A stretch of DNA of 64,000 nt, taken from assembly GCA_001600175.1 (NCBI GenBank), contig BCJC01000008.1:1180781-1244780 (forward strand), in the 5' to 3' direction. The notes beneath the pieces were generated by a model that saw nothing but the letters and a program-made list of their open reading frames with translations, ran no database searches and was not told where the DNA came from. This document shows, one piece after another, positions 42,435 to 53,906 of the stretch. This stretch comes from Erythrobasidium yunnanense (Eukaryota > Basidiomycota > Cystobasidiomycetes > Erythrobasidiales > Erythrobasidiaceae). Position 1 is the first letter of the stretch. Each line of letters begins with the position of its first letter. Position numbers and translations under genes: made by a program.

Positions 42435-42806
42435 TTAGGCCGGTCTTGCTCGACGCTGCCATGCGGTCTTTCCCGTCCTTGGGCTCGTCTCGAAGTCCCA
42501 GACGGACGTGCAACCGAACGTATCATCTACGATTCTATAGGCCTGGGGAACTCTCCCAGTCTTCGCCACTTTTCTGTCATCCAGCTTGATATTGTTGACG
42601 CCGTATTCTGTTCGAAATCTTATGGGGAGCGGACAGCCAATCACTTTCCCATCGTCCAGTTGTATGTAAAGCTGGCAGACCTGACGAGACAGATTAGGAC
42701 CCCACCAAATCTGGTTAGCTGCAAAGGTTTTGGGCTTCTTTTCCTCCTCGCCAGCGTCGGGGGATGATGAGCGGCGAGGTGAGTGGCTGAGTATCCTCTT
42801 TGGCAT
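42435..42806 (-). CDS. Small orphan ORF 2 (123 aa)
   Basis: ATG-initiated minus-strand frame. A basic, Ser/Pro-rich N-terminus (residues 1-28) is followed by Gln-Leu-Tyr-Ile-Gln-Leu-Asp-Asp-Gly, then Pro-Leu-Pro-Ile-Arg-Phe and Gly-Val-Asn-Asn-Ile-Lys-Leu-Asp-Asp. The order of hydrophobic strands and the Asp/Asn-Gly turn resemble ORFs 1 and 3. No known family is recognised. Confidence 0.4.
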   Translation of the reverse strand: MPKRILSHSPRRSSSPDAGEEEKKPKTFAANQIWWGPNLSRQVCQLYIQLDDGKVIGCPLPIRFRTEYGVNNIKLDDRKVAKTGRVPQAYRIVDDTFGCTSVWDFETSPRTGKTAWQRRARPA

Positions 42807-43155
42807 GGTAGCAAACGGAGATGTCTTGCCCGGCTCCTGTCCGTACCCTGGTCGAGGGAGGTTGTGCGTGTGAGAGAGAGCCTGGAGACACGCTACTAGC
42901 CAGACTTTATAGCCACTCTCACGGTTGTCGGACGACCTGAGGCATCGCCGCTACCGTCTCGCATGCGAGAAAATTTTTGCTTGAAAGGGCGAGGAGGGGA
43001 GCTAGCTGGTGGGTAGCATCTCAGGCTCTTCGTTGGGTAGAGTCTCAGGGGCTCATTCAGAGAATAGTCTCAACAGTTCGCCACTTCGCAGCCGAAATTT
43101 CACATGTGCCCCCGATTGTAGCGAAGCGCATACGTTCGCTTGTTGAGCTACATAG

Positions 43156-43425
43156 TCAGAGCATCTTACACTCCCGACCGGTCCATCTATAGATGCGAAC
43201 ATTGTGCGTCGTTAGAGAGAGAGGTTGGTTCCCATCGAGCCGCACCGAGTACACTCCAGCTTCGCCGACCTCACGCGGCACACGGATGTCCGTCCTGTGC
43301 CCGTCTTTGTGTCTAATCATTAGTGTGTACTTCTTCGTCCTCTTCGAAAGGATTAAGCAAGGTGTTGTTTGTAGTATGTCTTTTTGGCCATGGTTGCGGA
43401 AAGACGGCTGCCTTCGGTAGGGCAA
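43156..43425 (-). CDS. Small orphan ORF 3 (start unclear)
   Basis: The minus-strand frame lacks an ATG at its upstream end; the first in-frame ATG is at 43320. The core, Lys-Tyr-Thr-Leu-Met-Ile-Arg-His-Lys-Asp-Gly, then Val-Pro-Arg-Glu-Val and Gly-Val-Tyr-Ser-Val-Arg-Leu-Asp-Gly, parallels ORFs 1 and 2. An upstream exon, or a decayed start, would explain the missing ATG. Confidence 0.35.
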   Translation of the reverse strand: MPYRRQPSFRNHGQKDILQTTPCLILSKRTKKYTLMIRHKDGHRTDIRVPREVGEAGVYSVRLDGNQPLSLTTHNVRIYRWTGRECKML

Positions 43426-43832
43426 GACAGCTGACAGATGGAGGTTGTCCAGCAGGGTTGAATATTCCAGTGATTCTTAGCTTGTGCTGCCTCTAGGTTG
43501 GAAGTGTAAGTTGTGAAGAAGTGCTCCCGCGGTTGTGCAGTTGTGTAACTTAAGCATCGCCGCAACTGTCTCGCGCACGATACCGTTTCGCTCAGAGGCT
43601 CAGGGAGTTGGCAGCTAGAGTGCTTAAAACCTCAGGGCCTCCTGTTGCCAGTTGTTTTCGGCTGCTGGGAGGAATCGCTTCGCTAGCCTCGAGGATTGCT
43701 CAAAAGGCAGGGAGGAAAAGGTGCCAGACGTGTGGTGGACCGTCGTTGTGCTAGATGGAGGCGTGCTCTACGCCCTCTGCCTTGAACGGCGACCGACGTT
43801 GCGACCTGAACCTTGCACTTCGACGAACCGCC

Positions 43833-45384
43833 ATGAACGGTTTGGGGATAACAGCGTCTTCAGGCGCACCAACGAAGCGATCCAGCTCAGCCAGTAAAGG
43901 GAAAGCTGTCGATGTCGAAAGCGAGGCCATCCAGGGCGCGACGACTTACATCGTGAGCCGGGGTCATCAGGCCAAGCCAGAGAACCAGAGCTGAGCGATG
44001 AGTGGTGCTTACTAGGTGTCCAAGATTGATGCAGGCCAGGCAGTTCTCATATCAGATCAGGTGAGGAAGGCATTGTCAGTTCATCCAGTTGTCGCTGCTG
44101 AAACAGGCGCGCCAGGTCCACTGCATCGAGTTCCCGTCTATTCTGCTGCCATCTGGGTGCACACAAGGCAGTGTAGTGACTATACAATGCTCAAGGAACG
44201 TCCAGGAAGAACAGCGACGCAGCGATGATTTCTGGAACCTGCAGGACGACATCCTGGCGGCCTTTGGGAACGAGTCGCCCAATCCACCCTCTCTGCGCTT
44301 GAGGAACGTCACACAGACTAGCGTTACGCTCGAATGGGACAAGCTGCATCTGGCGACCGCGAAGCTGCTCACCCTCACTATATGGAGGAACGGTCAGCGT
44401 TTGGCAGCCATCCCCAATCCGCACAATAATACATCTACAAAAGTATCAGGACTGGATGTAGATGCTCCGTACTCCTTCCATCTCATTATGCGAACTACGG
44501 CCGGCACCTTCTCCAGCCAGACCATCAAGACGCGCACCCTCACATTGACAGATACAAGCGGGATAGCAGTATGTTTCGGAGCAATAGAGCCTCCTGAACT
44601 GCTGGCAGAGGCGAAGGAAGCTCTGGCGCAGATGCGAGCGAGGCATAGTCACAGGATCCAGATCGAGACGACGCATTTCGTATGCACACACCCTTCGAAC
44701 GAGATGCCTACCGCTTCGCAAGACGAGCCCAACCCTGCAGTGGAATATCAGAGAGCTCTACAGATGTCTATCCCTATAGTGAACCCAAGCTGGATCTTGT
44801 CCTGTCTCCGCGAAAAGAAGATGGTCCCGATCAACCTGCACTACCTCGACAAGAACGCTACTAGCTCCACCGCCAACCTGGCTCGCAGTCGGTCACAAGC
44901 TTCAGCTTCAGCAGCAGCGAAGGCTACGACCGTTGCAGATGAAGAAACAGCTGCTCCAGCTCCTCCTGCAGCCAAGCAAACACCTATACAGCTTCAACAG
45001 CCGCCTCCGCCTCGTAATGTGGTAGGAGAGTCAGTAGAGCCAAAGGAGGAAGAACGACCTCTGGAGCAGCCTGAAGCACAGGCTGAAGAGCCGGTTGTTG
45101 GTGCAGCAGACCAGCTGGAACGCGAATTGGGAGAGCAGGAAGCACCTCCCGTAGTCAACGAGCCTGCAGTAGAGGATGTCAAGGTAGAGGAGACTAGTCA
45201 AGAGACAGAAGTGCCAGAGCAAGAGACCGAGGAGCCATCTGGGGTGCAGTCAGAAGAGGTCAAGGAGGAAGAGCCCGAAGAGCCGGCTATGGAGGACGCG
45301 CCACAGGCTTCAGGTGAGGAGAGCAAGGAAGAGGAACAGAAGCCAGGTAGTCAGAGAGCTAGCATGGAAGAAGTGAGCTTGTAG
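43833..45384 (+). CDS. CHS5: Exomer scaffold protein Chs5
   Basis: Scaffold of the exomer coat that carries chitin synthase and other cargo from the trans-Golgi to the plasma membrane. Three exons (43833-43952, 44016-44060, 44116-45384) encode 477 aa. The N-terminal exomer domain includes Val-Ser-Lys-Ile-Asp-Ala-Gly-Gln-Ala-Val-Leu and Ile-Glu-Phe-Pro-Ser-Ile-Leu-Leu-Pro. A fibronectin type III domain follows (Val-Thr-Leu-Glu-Trp-Asp ... Tyr-Ser-Phe-His-Leu). Then a BRCT-like domain (Thr-His-Phe-Val-Cys-Thr ... Val-Asn-Pro-Ser-Trp-Ile-Leu-Ser-Cys) and a Glu/Pro-rich acidic tail of about 150 residues. The frame is open upstream to another ATG at 43755; 43833 is preferred for its compact N-terminus. 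Confidence 0.9.
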
Positions 45385-45438
45385 AATCAGATCTAGATAC
45401 AAGATTGCTGTCTCGTTCTTACTCATTCGCACACCTAC

Positions 45439-47482
45439 ATGCCCATTGCGACGACGTCTATTTCCAGCAAGCCAGTCCATTATGCATCCACAGCGCAGCT
45501 TCTTCCACCAGAGCTGTGGTCCTCCATCCTGGCACAGCTAGCAGCCAGCGACTTGCAAAGCGTCATCGTCAACTTAAGTCGAGCTTTACCCGCCGCGCAA
45601 GGCATCAAAGACACAGACAAGCTGTTCAGACATATAGTACTTTCAAGGGATAACCAGGCGACCCAGCTTATGCTCAAACTCAGAAGATTGGACGAAAGCG
45701 TGGCGCAGAGAGCTAAGGAAACAGCTTGCTCAGTGACGGGTCTGGCGTGGAGGTGCGTACATTCTGTTGTATGTTGAAGTATATACTGATTAGGAGAAAC
45801 GGCAGAACCGACTCTGATGTTCTTGTTAATCTGGTTAATCTGCTGCCCTCGCTCCGGGTCATCGATATCAACGTCGGCCCGCTGTTCGCACCTGAACATC
45901 TAGAGCTGCTCGTTGAGAACCAGAGGTCAACCTTACAGCGACTTTCGTTGCGATTCAATCCATAGTAAGCGGGCTTGTTCTCGTCCTGCCCGTAAAGTAC
46001 TTAGTAAGCGTATACAGCGTCGACAAAGCTTCCTATACGATCTTCCTCAAAGGCATCTACTTCGATACGGGAATACTCAAGTTCCTCCGCTGGCCAATCA
46101 CGCCTTCCTTCCGGCAACTCTCCCTAATTCAAGATCCTATACCTTCATTCAAGGATCTCGTAGAAGCAGCCATGGAGTCTGGTGTCCGAGGGCCTGACAA
46201 GTCACACGCGCAACCTATCGTGTTCTTCAAGCTTTCTTGCTTATCAACACTGGCGACTTCTCCAGTCGCTGCGCACGTATCGGCTGTTCGTCTCCGAATA
46301 CCAGGCAGGAGCATCCTCACTGCCATCTCTACAGCCTCAACAGGTGGAAACACAGTCATTCCCGCAACGCACTCGGCGACTCTCCCGAAACCTTTTCCAG
46401 CACTCGAGTTTCTCGATATCTCAACAACATACGTCAACTGCGATGCTGCTTTGCAGAGCTTGTTCAAGAGACACAGCAGTCTTCAATACCTCGTAGCGGA
46501 CCGATCGGGTCTTATACGTTTCGGAATGGCAGAACAGACCTGTCTTGTTATTGGAAGACTCATAGCGAGCGTAGGTGTCAATCGCGCACAAGAAGCTACG
46601 AAGGTGTATAAAGCAGCTGCGAGAGCACAGAATGCACGAGCACAGCTGGTCAGACAGCAGCAGCAGCAAGCACTAGCGTTGGCGAATGCGAATGGGTATG
46701 TGAATGGAAGGCCCAGTGAGCTGCAAAGACTCGTCAATACAGAAGTCACTACGCGAAGAGGCGGACGATCATCATATGCTACTGAGCGAAGGAACCGAAG
46801 AGGAGACAACGGCGCAGATGGCAATATGGACGGTCTCGCAGATGCCTTCGCGAACATCCATGTTTCATCAGTCACGAAACCCATCATCCTACCTTCTGCA
46901 CCTACGCTCTTATCATTGGCATGTGGAGTGAACCCTCATCCTGAGCTAGACGACGATCTGCGAGAAGACTGGGATGAAGAGTTTCAAGCTGGGTACGAAG
47001 AAGGTCTCGAACGAGCTACTGCCTTCTTGCACGAGAAGCTAGAAGAATACGCACGCTTGACCACACGAGCACAAAACGCTACGCATAAAAGCTCGCCTGA
47101 AGATCGTATGTTCCCTAAACTATATCGCTTCCGAACGATTATGGAGCGCAAAGCTTTGTTAGCGAAAGCAGCGCGTCTGAAGCGCGCACTGGAAGACCTG
47201 GTTGAGGAATACCCGAAAGACGATATCCTAGCTTCGATGGATCTGGTGCCGTGTACAGAAGTCGATGCGAAGCTTTTGCTGGATGAAATCAGGGAAGCGA
47301 AATGTGTTCTATGTACGCTGCCGGACTGTGCGGCGGAAGGTAGGATAGCGTGGACGGACAAGGGAGAGAAGGACGAGAAGGAACGTAGGAAATGGAGGAA
47401 ACCTGAGAGTGAACATAGACCTGGATGTGCGCATCTCAGAGGAAGGAGGATTTGGGAGGAAGGAGAAGGAACAGATTTGTAG
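45439..47482 (+). CDS. F-box/LRR-like protein, basidiomycete-type hypothetical
   Basis: Three exons (45439-45752, 45794-45964, 46018-47482) encode 649 aa with closed phase. The N-terminus has an F-box-like pattern (Leu-Leu-Pro-Pro-Glu-Leu-Trp-Ser-Ser-Ile-Leu). Degenerate leucine-rich segments follow (Leu-Pro-Ser-Leu-Arg-Val-Ile-Asp, Phe-Pro-Ala-Leu-Glu-Phe-Leu-Asp-Ile). A Gln run, an acidic stretch and a Lys/Arg-rich helical C-terminus with a few Cys residues (Cys-Val-Leu-Cys-Thr ... Cys) complete it. It is likely an adaptor for SCF ubiquitin ligases, but the F-box is inferred from pattern only. Confidence 0.6.
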
Positions 47483-47674
47483 GTAAATAGAGGGACTGTA
47501 GCATAGAGCATTCACGCACGCAATCGTACAGAGTCAGAAGAGAGCAAAGCTGTTAGTAAGCGAAAGTAAGTATAGTTGAAAATGCCTCTACCGGCTGACT
47601 ACCTCGACAAGACTACAACCACGACGATCTGAGGGTATGCAAAGGAAACTCGAAGTACTAGTCATGCCTCACGC

Positions 47675-48503
47675 TTAGAACAGAAGAGCAGCTGAACCAG
47701 CTACCAGCGCGAGCATAGCTCCCAGAGCAGGCAGGTGCATATTGAGCGACGAAGCAGCACCTGTGTTCGTGTTTCCACCATTTGTAGCGCCTCCAGAAGC
47801 TGCTGCTGCTGCGGCTACGTCTGATGGGCCTGCGGTGCCTGAAGTCTTTCCAGAAGCTGCGATGCCAGTCTGTGTAGCTGCTGTGACTGCCAGGACGGTG
47901 GAGAGCTGGCTTGTGTTTACGGGAGTAGCGGGTGCTGCACCAGACATGGCTAGAGCTTTGAAGGCCTCGCTGCATAGCACATAATTCTGTTTAGTATATG
48001 CGAGGGGTGATATGGGAGGGAAGTGATTACGCACAACGTCTTCTCACCGGTCGTAGCTGCGTTGATACTGCCCACCATGCCTTGCTGACAGTGGTTGCCT
48101 TGTTTACAGTAGAACCAGATGGGTGCTTTTGCAGTTACTTCGATAGTCCAGGCTGGGAACTCTGTTGCGTTTGCTCCTACGGGGACATAGTCGCTGTCGA
48201 AGCCTACGGCCTGCGTCAATCCACCTCATTCAGTCTGTGCATGAAAACGAAAGGAAGGGAGAAACGGCGCACATTGATGGTAGCGTTCTGCAGGAGAGTG
48301 CAAGGAGACGCGAAACCAGACTGAGTGACTGTATGGTTTTTGCTTTGGAAAATAAAAGTGACTAGATCTCCAATCTCTGCGTTGATGCTAGGTGGAGTGA
48401 AGACTAGACCGGCTGCTCCTCCTACGACGATGGTGTGATCTGCTGCGTGGACTGAAGAGGCTGCTGCGAGGAGAGCGGCGGAGAGTGCGGTGATGGCCAG
48501 CAT
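47675..48503 (-). CDS. GPI-anchored cupredoxin
   Basis: Small secreted blue-copper-type protein. Three exons (48503-48273, 48210-48038, 47969-47675) in closed phase. A signal peptide (Met-Leu-Ala-Ile-Thr-Ala-Leu-Ser-Ala-Ala) ends near Val-His-Ala-Ala. Copper ligands can be placed as His in Lys-Asn-His-Thr-Val-Thr-Gln-Ser, and Cys, His and Met in Trp-Phe-Tyr-Cys-Lys-Gln-Gly-Asn-His-Cys-Gln-Gln-Gly-Met. A Ser/Thr/Gly/Ala-rich stalk and a C-terminal hydrophobic segment predict a GPI anchor. It belongs to the fungal extracellular cupredoxin group, whose role at the cell surface is largely unknown. Confidence 0.88.
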
Positions 48504-48794
48504 CGTGGGATGTTATAGAGTGAGATTAGAGGGATGGGAGTGTGAAGCTACCGGAGCTTAAAGAGTGAGATTACGAAGGGAGTGGGAGAGAAGGAAAGAA
48601 GAGAAGAGAAGAAAGGAAAGGGAATAGCATAGCATAGATGGAGTGTACCCTGTCGCCCTGCCTCTGTCACCATGAGATGCCATGTCCTGTCAACGGCCAA
48701 GCAGGTTGTCAAGCGACGATGGTCTGGACTATCAGACTACGATAGGAGAGAGAATGCATCACATCATTAAAGACGGAGTATTCCTTGGCACTGC

Positions 48795-48832
48795 ATTGCA
48801 TTGGATTGCATTGGATTGCATTGGATTGCATT
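48795..48832 (+). repeat. Minisatellite, 10-bp unit ATTGCATTGG
   Basis: About 3.8 perfect tandem copies of ATTGCATTGG lie in the interval between the cupredoxin and RPF2 genes. Upstream, around 48540-48650, the plus strand is purine-rich (GGGAG, GAAGA, GAAAG runs). Confidence 0.85.
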
Positions 48833-49028
48833 ATGTCCCATCTGGATTTCATCTTCTTGTTCAGAGCACTCCCATCTGGCTGTCATTGATTGAGTTGTAA
48901 CGAGGATGGGGAGACTCTAGACCATGTGATGTGATGTACTGTCCAGCTTGCGTATAGTCATTGTAGATGTAGCCCTCTCCATCCACTCCAGTGAGACCTT
49001 GGCTCAGCACGACCAGTTTCATCCGACC

Positions 49029-50284
49029 ATGCAGCTGACAGTGTGAGGGGGCAGCCATCACATTATCACTACTGCATATTGATAGTCATGCTATTGATGC
49101 AGCAAACCCAAGAATGCCCGCTCCAAGCGTGCACTCAAAGCAAGAGAGCCAAAAGCAAAAGAATCTGCGAAAACGGCAGTCTTTGTGCGCGGACAGACGA
49201 CGAGCGAGGCTGTGAAGATAGCACTGTCTGAGTTGGTACGCTGTCACACTCCATCCCAGTTCGATATCATCTGAATTGTCGTGATTCCCAGATGCAACTG
49301 AAAAAACCAGACGCCGTCGCATTCAGCAAATCCAATGCCATCCACCCTTTCGAAGACAGCAGCTCACTCGCATTCTGGTCAAACAAGAATGACGCTTCCC
49401 TGTTCCTCGTTGGTCTACATTCGAAAAAGAGACCTAACAACCTCATCTTTGCAAGGACATTCGACCATCAGGTCATGGATATGCTCGAAGTGGGCATTGA
49501 GCATGTTAGATCAATGTCGGAGTTCAAGGTGGGCCATATACTATGGGAATCCAGATTTGAGAGCTCACGCAAATTTACGCGATGCGTGCATTAGGGCGCA
49601 AAACCAGCTGTAGGAAGACGGCCTCTGTTCCACTTCTCAGGCGAGCTGTTCGAGACACATCCTTTATATCAACAATTCAAATCCATCATCCTTGATTTCT
49701 TCCGGGGTGAAGAGGTAGACAAGGTCAACCTTGCAGGCCTGGAACATGTTATTTCATGTACGATTGGAGGGGAGAGCGATGAAGTTGCATTGGCGAGTGC
49801 TATACCCACAGAAGCAGTCAGCAATGTCGTCGATCCTTCCACGTCCACTTCTGCCTCTTCTTCATCTTCCTCCTCTGGACTTCCTCTGATCCACTTCCGC
49901 ACATATACCACCAAACTCCTAGCCTCAGGAAGTCGGACACCCTTACTAGGTATAGAGCCATCCGGCCCCTTCTTCGACTTCCGCCTACGTCGTACCCAAG
50001 TAGCCGACGGCGATAAATGGAAAGTAGCAACACGCAAGATGGCAAAGAAAGCGAAACTACCAGGGCAAGTAGCAGGACAGAAGAGAAAAGATAGAAATGT
50101 GGATATCGACGAGATGGGTGATAAAGTGGGTAAATTGCATGTCGGCAAACAGGATCTGTCAAAGTTGCAAGCTAGGAAAATGAAGGGTCTTAAGAAGGCG
50201 AGAGACGTGGTGGGAGAAGCGGTGGATGATGAGACGCTCGATGAAGAAGTGCAGCTCCCTGGTAGGAAGAAGGCTAGGACTTGA
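49029..50284 (+). CDS. RPF2: Ribosome production factor 2 (Brix domain)
   Basis: Pre-60S factor that, with Rrs1, recruits the 5S RNP. Four exons (49029-49042, 49103-49235, 49292-49528, 49595-50284) encode 357 aa. The N-terminus Val-Lys-Pro-Lys-Asn-Ala-Arg-Ser-Lys-Arg-Ala-Leu-Lys and Lys-Lys-Pro-Asp-Ala-Val-Ala-Phe are diagnostic. The Brix core contains Ile-His-Pro-Phe-Glu-Asp, His-Ser-Lys-Lys-Arg-Pro-Asn-Asn-Leu and Leu-Asp-Phe-Phe-Arg-Gly. A Ser run is inserted before the conserved Leu-Ile-His-Phe-Arg-Thr-Tyr, and the C-terminus is Lys-rich. The first exon is 14 nt and codes for Met-Gln-Leu-Thr plus part of Val. Confidence 0.94.
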
Positions 50285-50554
50285 GCGGGTCCACTCAGCG
50301 CCACACGCTATCTTCTCTCTCTGTTGTTCCCACTGTCCTGTCTGTCCTATTCTCGTTGTTGAGTACATATCCGCTTCCTAGAAAGGTCTGCAAGCAATCA
50401 CACAAGGTCTGCTAGCCATCCATCGATCCTCGATAGCTGATAACTAACGAAGGAATGTGAAACGATTTGTAAATTGCACAAAAAAAGCAGAGTTGATTTC
50501 TTTACTATTGGCTACACTACGTCATAGGTATTCGCTGATCGATCCAAAAGTCGT

Positions 50555-53164
50555 CTAATAGGCATACTTGGAGATATCACGTCCCCAGTGTCTGTGCTGG
50601 CCGATAGCATCGAGGAAGGTCTTTCCGAACGATGCAGCGGCCGACGCTCCCGTGAGCTTCTCCCACGCCGACGAATCTGATCCCACAAGGTTAGGCGCCA
50701 AGACGACACCGTTCTTTTCTGAGAAGGTATCTGCTCTGTCCGCCTTGATATCTGTACATCCAGGCAAGCATTCGTGCGCCAGCCAGCCTACTGCGTTTCC
50801 AGAGCATGCAATAGGCTTGTAGTGGCAGAACGCCTCGATAGCGAAATGCTTGACTCGGCCAACTTGGATGTTCTTCAAATAAGTCTCATTGCCACATGGG
50901 AAGAAGAGGGCATCGAAATAGGTAGATCGACACGACTCAGGAGTGAAGTCTGCACGCAGTTCACCAGCGGCCTTCTCATCGCCTGGTGTAACGTCGTCTG
51001 CCCAGACGGGACCGTGTCGTGTACCCACGAGCATGACGATCAGGCCTAGAGCGGTGTAGGCTTTCATCATAGCTCGTACTTGAGAACCACTGCATCCGTC
51101 TAAAGCCAGGATACCGACTTTACGGCCAATAGGGGTGAATGTGTTGTTCTTCGACAGAAGGGAGAGATCAGACTTTGCGGTTGTGTATGTACGTCCCTTC
51201 GTTGCGTCTTCAGGAATGGCGATTCCGAATCCTTCAGAGACGGCTTTTCCGAAATCAGGATGGATCTGAGCGAAGCGCGTCATCATTCTCTCTTGCACAT
51301 CTCGGTGCCTGCAGTGGCCGAGCTCAAAGACAGCTGCAGAAACCATATGTTCCTTCTCTACCTCCGACATACTGTTGTAGAAGAGCGTAGCTTGGTTGTA
51401 GGGCTGGTCTCCCTCGTTTGTGAACTTGGGTCCGCGAAGACGGGCTCTTACGCCTTCTACCTTGATAGCGGCGTGGTGTAGCCCACCTTCTGCAACAGGA
51501 GTAGGGTGAGGCATGCCCTCTCTGTTGGGCCAGTAGTTGGGTCCTTTCGGAATCTCAAAGCTCATCTGCCCATCGCGGTACAGTCCGACGTTGGCGAACG
51601 GGCACACAGGCTTGTTGATGGGTAGCTGTCGCCAGTTTCGGCCGACTCGAGACAGCTGAGTGTCGAGGTACGAGAAGTTTCGGATAGCAAGCATGGGGTC
51701 GTTCGAGTAGTCGATACCGGGTACGATGTGGCTCGTGCAGAAGGCGACTTGCTCAGTCTCGGCGAAGTAGTCGCTGTTATCGCATCTCAGCTAGTGACTG
51801 TGTATTGATTGTCATGCCAGCTTACGTGACGTTTCTGTTCAACTCCATCGTGCCGATGTTCTGAATTGGGTACATCTCCTCAGGCACATACTTTGTGCAG
51901 TCGAGGAGGTCGAAGTCGAGCTTGTCGCCCTCTTCAACGGGGATGATCTGGACACCGAGCTCCCACTTGGGGAAGCCGCCGGCCTCGATAGCCTGCAGAC
52001 AGGCAGTCAATATATGCACATTGCAAAGCGAAGAAAGATTGCTTACATCGTACAGATCTCGTCTATGGAAGTCCGGGTCTTGACCGTTGATTTTCAATGC
52101 CTCGTCCCATACGAAACTGTGGCTTCCGAGATGAGGAGTCCAGTGGAACTTCACATAAGTAGGCTTTCCCTCATCGTTGACGAGCAGATAGGTGTTCACT
52201 CCAAATCCTTGCATGTGTCTGAAAGATCGAGGAATGGTGCGGTCCGAAAGCTGCCAGGCGATCATATGCGTGGATTCGGGCATGAAGCTGATGAAGTCCC
52301 AGAAGCTATCATGCGCTGACTGTCCTTGAGGGATCTCGTTGTGAGGCTCAGGCTTGACAGCGTGAACGAGATCGGGAAACTTAATTCCGTCTAGCGAATG
52401 TACAGTTGTCAGTGATTCACATTATTGCGAAGCCGTAGAGAGGAGGTTACCCTGCGATGAGGAAAAAGGCCGAAAGTTAGCCAAATCGCTGCCATGTGAT
52501 AGACAGCAGTACTCACTTGAATGAAGAAGACTGGAATATTGTTGCCTATGCTACATATGTTAGACAGCAGTACTTACTTGAATAAAGGAAGATAGAGGTA
52601 GACGTACCTACGATATCCCAGTTACCTTCCTGGGTATAGAATCGAGATGCGAATCCTCTGACGTCTCTGACTGTATCCGCTGATCCTCTTGCACCTTGGA
52701 CAGTGGAGAATCGAACGAACATGGGGCAGGTGTATCCTGAAGTCGTGAGGACCTTGGCGGAGGTGATATCGGTAGACAGAGGTGTGTGGAGGGTAAATTG
52801 CCCATGTGCCCCGGCACCTCTGGCATGTATGACACGTTCTGGTACTCTCTCGTGGTCGAAGAAGTGGATCTTCTCTCGTCTGGATGCCACGCCGTCAGAA
52901 AACTTGGCTACAATTTGACCCAACTACCTACCCATGCTGATCCGCGAGATCCATTTGACCACGAGCTCCTGCCTTAAGCCACGTATCGGTATTCTCTACC
53001 TTAGCACCGAATAGAGTCTTGATGGCTGCGTCGCCAGCTGTGTGGTCGACGGTGTAGCCCTCGAGCTGGCTCTTTTTGGCATCTGATGAGACGTTGTTCT
53101 TGGCGACTGCTGCAGCAGATTTTGCTGGCATGCCATATTCGTATCCATTAATTCCTGGTGCCAT
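50555..53164 (-). CDS. Large-subunit catalase with C-terminal DJ-1/PfpI-like domain
   Basis: Haem catalase of the large-subunit clade, removing hydrogen peroxide. The catalytic His lies in Arg-Gly-Ala-Gly-Ala-His-Gly, the Asn in [11 protein letters not shown], and the haem-ligand Tyr in Phe-Ser-Tyr-Leu-Asp-Thr-Gln-Leu. The C-terminal about 170 residues form the flavodoxin/DJ-1-like domain of this clade ([10 protein letters not shown]). The start at 53164 gives Met-Ala-Pro-Gly-Ile-Asn. There is no signal peptide or obvious C-terminal peroxisomal tripeptide. To keep the conserved Gln-Asp-Gly-Ile-Lys-Phe-Pro-Asp, a single-nucleotide exon at 52451 is required between two canonical introns of 65 and 60 nt. 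The preceding exon (52545-52517) is 29 nt. Confidence 0.94.
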
Positions 53165-53906
53165 CTTTGTTGAGGATTTGCAGGTTTTTCGAAAGACAAG
53201 AGACGCGAGAAGAAACACGCAGAACTGGAGGCGTGGTCAGCGATTGCCACTAGATCTGCAAGGGGAAGAAGGCCTTCGTCATGACGCAGTCTGCGACTTC
53301 AGCCAATCACCAGCGAGACGTTTCGGCCGGAGTACGGTTGGGGTACGGTCACGTGTTTGGGCAGAAGAAAGTCGCCGGCCTGTCAAAGAAGCTTGAAGGT
53401 AAACATCAGGATATGGAGGAACGCTGATACAGATATTCAGGTCTGGCGTCGATGTTATTCCTTGCTCCGAGCCAAAAAGAACGGACTTGTAATACTGCCT
53501 GCGCAAGAGCCAGTTTCTGCAGGCGACATATCCGTACATACGATCTACAGAGTGTTAAGCAGCTGCATTGGGATCGCTTGGACAGTGTTTGATCGTATGT
53601 GTTTTCATGTTTGTGGAGAAAGGTCGCCATGCGAAACTCTCCCGGTGCAAGACTGTGTCTCGGGAGTATCCAGCAGCATTGGACTTGAGTAATGTTTATG
53701 TGATGTGAATATGCCGATCGATCTCGTTTTTAGAGTGTCAAACAGAGCGTTCTACAGGCAGAGAGTGAATCAAGGCGTTGGTTTGTATCGTTGGTTGCGT
53801 CCACGCTGCCTCATGTGGATCCTAGTGTGCCAATATATGAGGTTTGGACAGTTCCACGGCAGGTGATTCGCTTTCTTGATGTTTCGTTTCCCCTCAAATC
53901 GACACG
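53165..53906. other. Divergent intergenic region
   Basis: About 740 bp between the divergent catalase and CMR1 genes. Frames of up to 111 codons exist but start at non-ATG codons and lack recognisable composition. No repeat or RNA gene is seen. It would contain both promoters, including that of the catalase, which is likely stress-regulated. Confidence 0.4.

Noticed and set aside
43652-43897. Possible fourth member of the small orphan ORF cluster on the plus strand
   Set aside because: A short Val/Leu-Asp-Gly-Gly pattern is present, but the frame overlaps the CHS5 start region in another reading and lacks the Pro-x-x-Phe and later strands.
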